From Gemmatimonadaceae bacterium (GTDB lineage Bacteria; Gemmatimonadota; Gemmatimonadetes; Gemmatimonadales; Gemmatimonadaceae), in the NCBI GenBank assembly GCA_035606695.1, contig DATNEW010000050.1, forward strand, positions 186,001 through 250,000: 64,000 nucleotides of DNA, written 5' to 3'. The notes beneath the pieces are model-generated. The model was not told where the DNA came from and did not search any database. It saw only the letters and a list, made by a program, of their open reading frames with translations. Position 1 is the stretch's first letter. The number at the start of each line of letters is the position of its first letter. Below, piece after piece: positions 58,773 through 64,000 of this stretch. Position numbers and translations under genes: made by a program.

Positions 58773-59377
58773 AGCCGGTTGTCATTGGCATCATCGCATT
58801 TGTCGTATCGACCGCGGCGGCCACAGGCGCCAAGGTCATGATGACGAAGCCGCTCCCCGCGAAGCCTGATTCCTCCGCCGCCGCCGATTCAACGGCGGCG
58901 GACAGCACCCGGAAACCCGCGGACTCGACGCGCACCGACACTGCTGTCGTCGCGTCGGGTCAGCCGGTGGCGCCGCCGGTCGACAGCGCACCGCCGGGCG
59001 TGAATCTGCGCACGGACTCGTTGAAGGCGAAAGCCTCGCCGATCGTGCCGGCGCAGCCAACCCAGCCAACGCAGCCAACGCCGACCAAGGCAGCAGCGAC
59101 GCCCGCACCAGCGGCCGCCGCACCAGCAGCCGCCGCACCAGCAGCCGCCGCACCGGCGAACGACACGGCTGGCGAAGGATCGGAACGCCGGCTCGCGAAA
59201 GTCTTCACCTCAATGGACGCGAAGCAGGCGGCCAAGGTGCTGGAGCACATGAGCGACAACGACGTCCACATCATTCTCGGCTACGTCGGCGTCAAGCAAG
59301 CCGCCTCGATCATGGCGGCGCTGCCGCCGGAGCGAGTCGCCACGTTGAGCAAACTCGAAATTCAGGGTAAACGATAG
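58769..59377 (+). CDS. MotE/MgtE-N-like flagellar protein
   Basis: 202 residues. One N-terminal membrane anchor (about 4-22), a long Ala/Pro/Thr linker with AQPTQPTQPT repeats, and a C-terminal MgtE-N-like domain (about 140-200): ERRLAKVFTSMDAKQAAKVLEHMSDNDVHIILGYVG...QAASIMAALPPERVATLS (in parts). Such proteins (MotE) stabilise or chaperone the stator protein MotB in the periplasm. It sits between fliJ and fliK as in other genomes. Confidence 0.83.
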   Translation: MKPVVIGIIAFVVSTAAATGAKVMMTKPLPAKPDSSAAADSTAADSTRKPADSTRTDTAVVASGQPVAPPVDSAPPGVNLRTDSLKAKASPIVPAQPTQPTQPTPTKAAATPAPAAAAPAAAAPAAAAPANDTAGEGSERRLAKVFTSMDAKQAAKVLEHMSDNDVHIILGYVGVKQAASIMAALPPERVATLSKLEIQGKR

Positions 59378-59379
59378 TG

Positions 59380-61194
59380 ATGACCACTCCAGTCGGCGGA
59401 CTGTTTTCCGCCTTGCCCGCGTCCGATACGACGCCGAACGCCCGCGACGCGCGCGCCGATGCTGCCGCGCCGTCGTTTGCGGGACTTCTGGCGGGTGTGA
59501 TGTTCGCCGCGGCGCCCAAGCTTCAGGCGGCGCCGGCGACTGTCGCCGGCACGTCGGAGCTCGACCAGCAGGACGCGACGGGCGTCGACGATGACGCGAC
59601 CGGATCCACCGGAAAGGACAAGTCCACCGGCAGCGATCCGGTGCATGGGGCACTGGCGACGGTGCTCCCAACGTCGCCCAACGACATCGTTCGTTCGGTG
59701 GCGGCGCTCGACCCCGCGCTGCAAGCCAAGCTGTCGCGCGTGATTCAACGCGTGCAGAGCGAAACCGGCCACGAAGTCGAAGTGGCCGAGACGTTCCGCA
59801 CGCAGTCGCGCCAGGATGCGCTGTACGAGCAGGGCCGGGATACGGCCGGCCCCGTCGTTACCTGGACGCACAACTCGAAGCACACGCAGGGCCGCGCCGT
59901 CGATCTCATTCTCGACGGAGGCAAGGCGGGGCCGAACGCCTACGCGGCGCTGCAGCGCATCGCGAACGAAGAAGGGTTGCACACGCTCGGCGCGCGCGAC
60001 CCGGGCCACCTCGAGCTGCCCGGCACCGGCGCGGCCGTCGATGAGACATCTCTAATGCCCGACGCGCCGGCTGACGCGACAGGCCCGGGTGGAGTGTCGA
60101 TCGCGCGGTTGGCCCAGCTGGCGCCGGTGTCCAACATCAAGATCGCGCAGCCCAGCGGAGTGGCTCGTGTCGCGCAGGTCGCGCAGGTGGCCTCGACCGC
60201 GCGCGTTGCGCAGGTCGCGCAGCCCGGCCAGATCGCTCGCGTTGCCCAAGCGGCGGCGCCAGATGCATCGGCGCGTCCGGCGGCCGTGCGAGCGAATCCC
60301 ACAACCTCCATGAACTCGGCATCGGCCAACACTGAATTCGCGAACGCCGCAACGACGCATGCGCACGTGGCGTACGCGACGGCTGCGAATGCAACGTCGA
60401 TGAAGGCAACCGCGGCGAATCCGGCATCGGTGGCTGCGAGCCAGCTGACCTCGAATGCGGCGAATGCCGCGAATGCTCATCGTGCGAACGCCTCGCAGCC
60501 CGCGTTGCCGACGTCGGCGAACGTGCCGGGCAAGGCAACGCCGAACGCCGCGACGCATTCCGCGATCGCCGCCACCGCGCGCAACGGTGCGCGCGGCCAG
60601 AACACCGGCGACCAGGCGAACGACAGCGGCACGCAGAGTGATTCGCGCGGTCGTTATGGCTCGCTCGGCGCATTTCCGATGCGCGACACGACATCGAATC
60701 AATTCTCGACCGGCACGGTGGCGCCGGCGTCCGGGACGGACGCCGCAGCGCGGGCCGAGCACGTTCAGTCGGTCATGGACAACGCACCGGCGCGTCCGCT
60801 GTCGCACATCACGATGTCCGTCGACGCCGGCAACGGCAACACGGATCAGATTCACGTCGCGCTCCGCGGGTCGTCGCTCGATACGACGATCAACGCGGCG
60901 GATCTGCGCGGCGCGCAAGCGATGAGCGCGCGCAGCGATGAGCTCGTACGCGCGTTGACGAAGGACGGCATGCAGGTCGACTCGGTGCGCGTCCGCGCGG
61001 CGACCGATCAGGGCGGCATCGCCGCCGCCGCGGGTTCGCAGGCCGGCCAGAACTCCGGCGACGCGTCGAATCAATCGCGCTTCCAGCGCAGCGATGCGTG
61101 GCAGCAACAGCAGGATCAACGAGAGCGGCAGCAAACGCAGCAGGATCGCCAGAGCCGCCAGCAACAGCGCGAACAGCGCGGAGGCCGCAAGTAA
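59380..61194 (+). CDS. fliK: FliK hook-length control protein fused to an M15-type peptidase domain
   Basis: 604 residues. About 85-215 is an M15-type D-alanyl/L-alanyl endopeptidase domain: ETFRTQSRQDALYEQGR, the metal motif SxHxxGxAxD as SKHTQGRAVD (His168, Asp175) and the third-ligand site in GHLEL (His210, Glu212). Then comes an Ala/Asn-rich linker with VAQVAQ repeats (about 235-400) and a FliK C-terminal domain (about 473-545: LSHITMSVDAGNG, IHVALRGSSLDTTI, ELVRALTKDGMQVDSVRV), ending in a Gln/Arg-rich tail. Position between motE and flgD supports FliK. The peptidase part may cut peptidoglycan for rod assembly. GTG at 59377 is an alternative start. Confidence 0.85.
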   Translation: MTTPVGGLFSALPASDTTPNARDARADAAAPSFAGLLAGVMFAAAPKLQAAPATVAGTSELDQQDATGVDDDATGSTGKDKSTGSDPVHGALATVLPTSPNDIVRSVAALDPALQAKLSRVIQRVQSETGHEVEVAETFRTQSRQDALYEQGRDTAGPVVTWTHNSKHTQGRAVDLILDGGKAGPNAYAALQRIANEEGLHTLGARDPGHLELPGTGAAVDETSLMPDAPADATGPGGVSIARLAQLAPVSNIKIAQPSGVARVAQVAQVASTARVAQVAQPGQIARVAQAAAPDASARPAAVRANPTTSMNSASANTEFANAATTHAHVAYATAANATSMKATAANPASVAASQLTSNAANAANAHRANASQPALPTSANVPGKATPNAATHSAIAATARNGARGQNTGDQANDSGTQSDSRGRYGSLGAFPMRDTTSNQFSTGTVAPASGTDAAARAEHVQSVMDNAPARPLSHITMSVDAGNGNTDQIHVALRGSSLDTTINAADLRGAQAMSARSDELVRALTKDGMQVDSVRVRAATDQGGIAAAAGSQAGQNSGDASNQSRFQRSDAWQQQQDQRERQQTQQDRQSRQQQREQRGGRK

Positions 61195-61913
61195 TGGTCA
61201 CGTCCACGACGACCACCACCACGCCGACGCTGCCGGTGGCTCCGGCGGCGCCGACAAATCCCGCCGCCGCGGCCGCCGCGGCGACGACGCAGGCCGCCGC
61301 ACCAGGCGGCGCGATGGATAAGAACGCGTTCCTGAAGCTGCTGGTGGCGCAGATGCAGAATCAGGATCCGATGAATCCGATGGACGGCACGCAGATGGCC
61401 ACGCAGCTCGCGCAGTTCTCGAGTCTCGAGCAGCTGCAGAACATCAACGAGACGCTCACCAACCAGCAGACCTCGTCGACATCGCTGCTCGGCGCGGTGC
61501 AGGCTACGTCGGCGATCAATACCATCGGCCACACCGTCATGGCGACCGGCAACGGTCTCCAGCTCGGCGGCACGGACGGCGCGACGAGCGTCACCGCGGA
61601 CATTGCGGCGAACGGCGCGAGCGCGACGCTTCACATTCTCGATGCGTCGGGCAAGGAAGTCGGCACGCGCGACCTCGGCGCCGTGAGCGCCGGCTCGCAG
61701 CAGACCATCACCCTCGGTTCGGCGGCGGACAACTTGCCGGCCGGCAACTACACCTACTCGATCGACGTGAAGGCCGCCGACGGCAGCGCCGTCTCGGTGC
61801 AGACCTACACGACCGGTCGTGTGACCGGCGTCAGCTCGGGAACGTCGGGCCTCACGCTCACCGTCGCCGGCACGAACGTCCCGTACGCGAACGTCATCAA
61901 GATCTTGAATTAA
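61194..61913 (+). CDS. flgD: Flagellar hook scaffold protein FlgD
   Basis: 239 residues. After a Thr/Ala-rich start comes the FlgD motif MDKNAFLKLLVAQMQNQDPMNPMDGTQMATQLAQFSSLEQL (in parts), then a Tudor/FnIII-like part (ASATLHILDASGKEVGTRDLG, LPAGNYTYSIDV). It caps the growing hook. The ATG overlaps the fliK stop by one base. Confidence 0.94.
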   Translation: MVTSTTTTTTPTLPVAPAAPTNPAAAAAAATTQAAAPGGAMDKNAFLKLLVAQMQNQDPMNPMDGTQMATQLAQFSSLEQLQNINETLTNQQTSSTSLLGAVQATSAINTIGHTVMATGNGLQLGGTDGATSVTADIAANGASATLHILDASGKEVGTRDLGAVSAGSQQTITLGSAADNLPAGNYTYSIDVKAADGSAVSVQTYTTGRVTGVSSGTSGLTLTVAGTNVPYANVIKILN

Positions 61914-61995
61914 CGAACCAGAACACGCCGCACCGCCTCCCTCACGACGGCTCGCGGCCGACCCGCCTCTTCTTCCCTCTTCCCAGGATTCATCA

Positions 61996-63321
61996 ATGCT
62001 TCGCTCGCTCTCATCGGCGGTCACCGGTCTGAAGAACCAGCAGACCCACATGGACGTAATCGGCAATAACATCGCCAACGTCAACACCGTCGCGTTCAAG
62101 TCCGGCCGCGTCACGTTCAAGGAAGGCTTCGCGCAGCTCATCTCGAGCGCCAGCCGCCCCGACACGAACGTCGGCGGCGTCAACCCGGTGCAGGTCGGAC
62201 TGGGCTCGGCGATCGGCACGATCGACACCGCGTTCACGCAGGGCAACCTCGAGACGACCGGCAACACCACCGATCTCGCAATTCAGGGCAACTCGTTCTT
62301 CGTCGTGAAGAAGGGCGCCGAGACGCTGTACACGCGCGCCGGCAACTTCCAGCTCGACTCCGACGGCTCGCTCGTGTCGGGCGACAACGGCTATCACGTG
62401 CAGGGCCAGATGGCCGTGGGCGGCAAGCTCCAGCCGAACCTGACCAACATCACCATTCCGTTCGGCCAGACGGCGCCGGCCAGCGCGACGACCACGATCA
62501 AGATCGGCGGCAATCTCGATGCGTCGGCCGGCATCTTCGACAAGGGCGCGGCCGCGACCCTCGATCCGCTCGATGCGACGCAGCGCGCGCTGCCGCAGAA
62601 CGCGGACTCGTTCAAGGATCTGTCGATCAACGCCTACGATTCGCTCGGCAACAAGCACCAGGTGAAGATGGTCATGTGGAAGACCGCGGCCGACAAGTGG
62701 GATTGGAAGATCGATCCGTCGGGCTTGGACATCACGGCCGCCGGCGTGACGGAAGTGGGCAGCCCCACGCACCCGATTACGTTCAAGTCGGACGGCACGG
62801 TCGACACGACGGCACCGTTCGTTCCGCCGGAGATCAAGTTCACGCCGAACTCGGGCGCCGCGACGGTGGACATCAAGATCGATCTCGGCAGCGGCATGAG
62901 CGGCCTGTCGCAGTTCGCCGGCTCGGCGAACGCCGTCATGAACGATCAGGACGGCTTCAGCAACGGCACGCTGCAGGGCTACACGATCGATGCGAGCGGC
63001 ACGGTCGTCGGTTCGTTCACGAACGGCACGACGCAGACGCTGGGGCAGATCGCGCTGGCTGATTTCAACAACCCGACGGGCCTCAATCGCGTCGGCGACA
63101 ACATGTACTCCTCGACGTCGAACTCGGGTGAAGGCGTGGTCGGCTATGCAGGTTCGGGCAATGCGTCGAGCATCGCGAGCGGCGCGCTCGAGATGTCGAA
63201 CGTCGACCTGGCGCGCGAGTTCACGGACATGATCGTTGCGCAGCGCGGGTTCCAGGCGAACGGTCGCGTCATCACGACGTCGGACCAGATGCTTCAGGAG
63301 CTGGTGCAGCTGAAGCAGTAG
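61996..63321 (+). CDS. flgE: Flagellar hook protein FlgE
   Basis: 441 residues. Rod/hook N-terminal signature LRSLSSAVTGLKNQQTHMDVIGNNIANVNTVAFKS (in parts), hook domain FFVVKKGAETLYTRAGNFQLDSDGSL, and C-terminal SGALEMSNVDLAREFTDMIVAQRGFQANGRVITTSDQMLQELVQL (in parts). Length is like other FlgE. It follows flgD after 82 bases without a clear terminator. Confidence 0.95.
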   Translation: MLRSLSSAVTGLKNQQTHMDVIGNNIANVNTVAFKSGRVTFKEGFAQLISSASRPDTNVGGVNPVQVGLGSAIGTIDTAFTQGNLETTGNTTDLAIQGNSFFVVKKGAETLYTRAGNFQLDSDGSLVSGDNGYHVQGQMAVGGKLQPNLTNITIPFGQTAPASATTTIKIGGNLDASAGIFDKGAAATLDPLDATQRALPQNADSFKDLSINAYDSLGNKHQVKMVMWKTAADKWDWKIDPSGLDITAAGVTEVGSPTHPITFKSDGTVDTTAPFVPPEIKFTPNSGAATVDIKIDLGSGMSGLSQFAGSANAVMNDQDGFSNGTLQGYTIDASGTVVGSFTNGTTQTLGQIALADFNNPTGLNRVGDNMYSSTSNSGEGVVGYAGSGNASSIASGALEMSNVDLAREFTDMIVAQRGFQANGRVITTSDQMLQELVQLKQ

Positions 63322-63637
63322 CGATGAGCGTTAGGTGATGGGCGTTGGGCGATGGGCGTGAACGGCTCGCTTGACGCCCAATCGCTCGGGTAGGCAGAAA
63401 TGGCCGCTGACAGGTAGGAATTTCCTGCCGGGCGGCCATTTGTGTTCGTGGTGGCAAGGGTAGAATGAAAACTTTCGTTTCCATTGTAACTCACTCTATC
63501 TGAGTGACTTACGCACACACCCAGCGCCCATCTCCCATCGCCCATCGCTAGGCATGGGCCCTGCTTTTTCCGGTGCCGCAACTCCCTCCTTCGCACGTCC
63601 CGCCGGCACCATCCCTCCCGCCTTCCCCCGTCGACCC
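63322..63637. other. Intergenic region with hairpin and GATGGGCG repeats
   Basis: No gene is supported. AAATGGCCGC (63398-63407) pairs with GCGGCCATTT (63432-63441) around an inner GGTAGGAA/TTCCTGCC stem, a likely transcription or processing signal after flgE. Repeats of the type GATGGGCG (63336-63360) recur in inverted form at about 63520-63550 (CGCCCATCTCCCATCGCCCAT). The AT-richer centre (63460-63500) could hold a promoter for the next gene. Confidence 0.55.
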
Positions 63638-64000
63638 ATGGCGACTCAAGCCATCGAACAGGTCCCCGAAACAGACGCAGCAGCCGCCGAACCCAAGAAG
63701 GGCAAGGGGCTGGTGCTCATTCTCGCGCTCGCCGGCATTCTCGCCGGCGCCGGCGCTGGACTCTTCGCCCTCGGTCCCATGCTCGCCAAGGGTCACGCCG
63801 CCAAAGCCGCGCCCAAAAAGGCCGAGGAATCCGCGAGCGCGATCGACCACGCGATCGAGAACCTCGTGCTCAACCCCGCTGGTAGCGGCGGCACCCGGTT
63901 CCTCATGATGACCGCCACCTTCGAGCTGAAGGACGGCACCGGCGAGCAGATGATGAAGGACAGGGAAGCCGAAGTGCGCGATCGCATCCTGGCGCTCATG
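63638..64000 (+). CDS. fliL: Flagellar basal body-associated protein FliL, 5' part
   Basis: 121 codons to the right edge. A short acidic N-terminus and KKGKG precede a transmembrane helix (about 24-46, LVLILALAGILAGAGAGLFALG) and the start of the FliL periplasmic domain (ENLVLNPAGSGGTRFLMMTATFELKD). FliL supports stator function. FliM and FliN would be expected next. The ATG has no strong ribosome site. Confidence 0.85.
   Translation, partial: MATQAIEQVPETDAAAAEPKKGKGLVLILALAGILAGAGAGLFALGPMLAKGHAAKAAPKKAEESASAIDHAIENLVLNPAGSGGTRFLMMTATFELKDGTGEQMMKDREAEVRDRILALM

Overview
The window is very GC-rich, densely coded bacterial chromosome. It shows no transposase, integrase, tRNA, rRNA or CRISPR array. 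BTAD-type regulators fused to TPR repeats, a poly-HAMP kinase, LytTR pairs, Tat- and lipoprotein-secreted enzymes and a lineage-specific flagellar set suggest a flagellated Gemmatimonadota member. That placement is an inference from gene style, not a tested phylogeny.

Layout. 1-4.9 kb: a giant minus-strand soluble histidine kinase with twelve 92-residue HAMP-like repeats, cut by the left edge just after its phospho-acceptor His. 5.2-13.3 kb: a BTAD/TPR membrane regulator, a divergent tandem tail-collar protein, a large lipoprotein with seven IPT domains and a beta-propeller, and an unknown protein. 13.3-24.5 kb: housekeeping and stress genes (THUMP rRNA methyltransferase, MsrPQ, Hsp20, RecQ, MscS, an atypical SDR with a cupin, OsmC, SufE, a sugar epimerase and a DapA-like protein). 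24.7-30.1 kb: a compact plus-strand cluster of a Met/His/Cys-rich secreted protein, TonB receptor, Asp-box propeller lipoprotein with Met/His and CPCC motifs, and a TlpA thioredoxin, closed by a strong terminator; it looks like a metal (probably copper) handling system. 30.1-38.9 kb: SPFH protein, a CarH-like stand-alone B12 photosensor operon, a Tat amidase, a LytS/LytTR pair separated by a tandem-repeat mini-ORF, and a TIGR01777 epimerase.

38.9-64 kb is a flagellar and chemotaxis island. Minus strand: flgL-fliW, fliC, fliD-fliS-flgN/fliT-like-fliS2, flgM, cheY, cheZ. Plus strand: an NtrC/FlrC-type sigma54 activator with two odd enzyme genes behind it, then flgB-flgC-orf-fliE-fliF-fliG-fliH-fliI-fliJ-motE-like-fliK-flgD-flgE and a fliL cut by the right edge. 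Near-consensus sigma28 promoters precede flgM, fliC and flgL. The fliC leader carries a GGA-loop hairpin and a GGA-containing Shine-Dalgarno, as expected for CsrA control, with the CsrA antagonist gene fliW nearby.

The most unusual observations are: a FliK fused to an M15-type peptidoglycan peptidase domain; a CarH-type photosensor domain without DNA-binding domain in a three-gene operon; the Met/His-rich receptor/propeller/thioredoxin cluster; and a 60-bp tandem repeat that forms an in-frame, translationally coupled mini-ORF between a sensor kinase and its response regulator.
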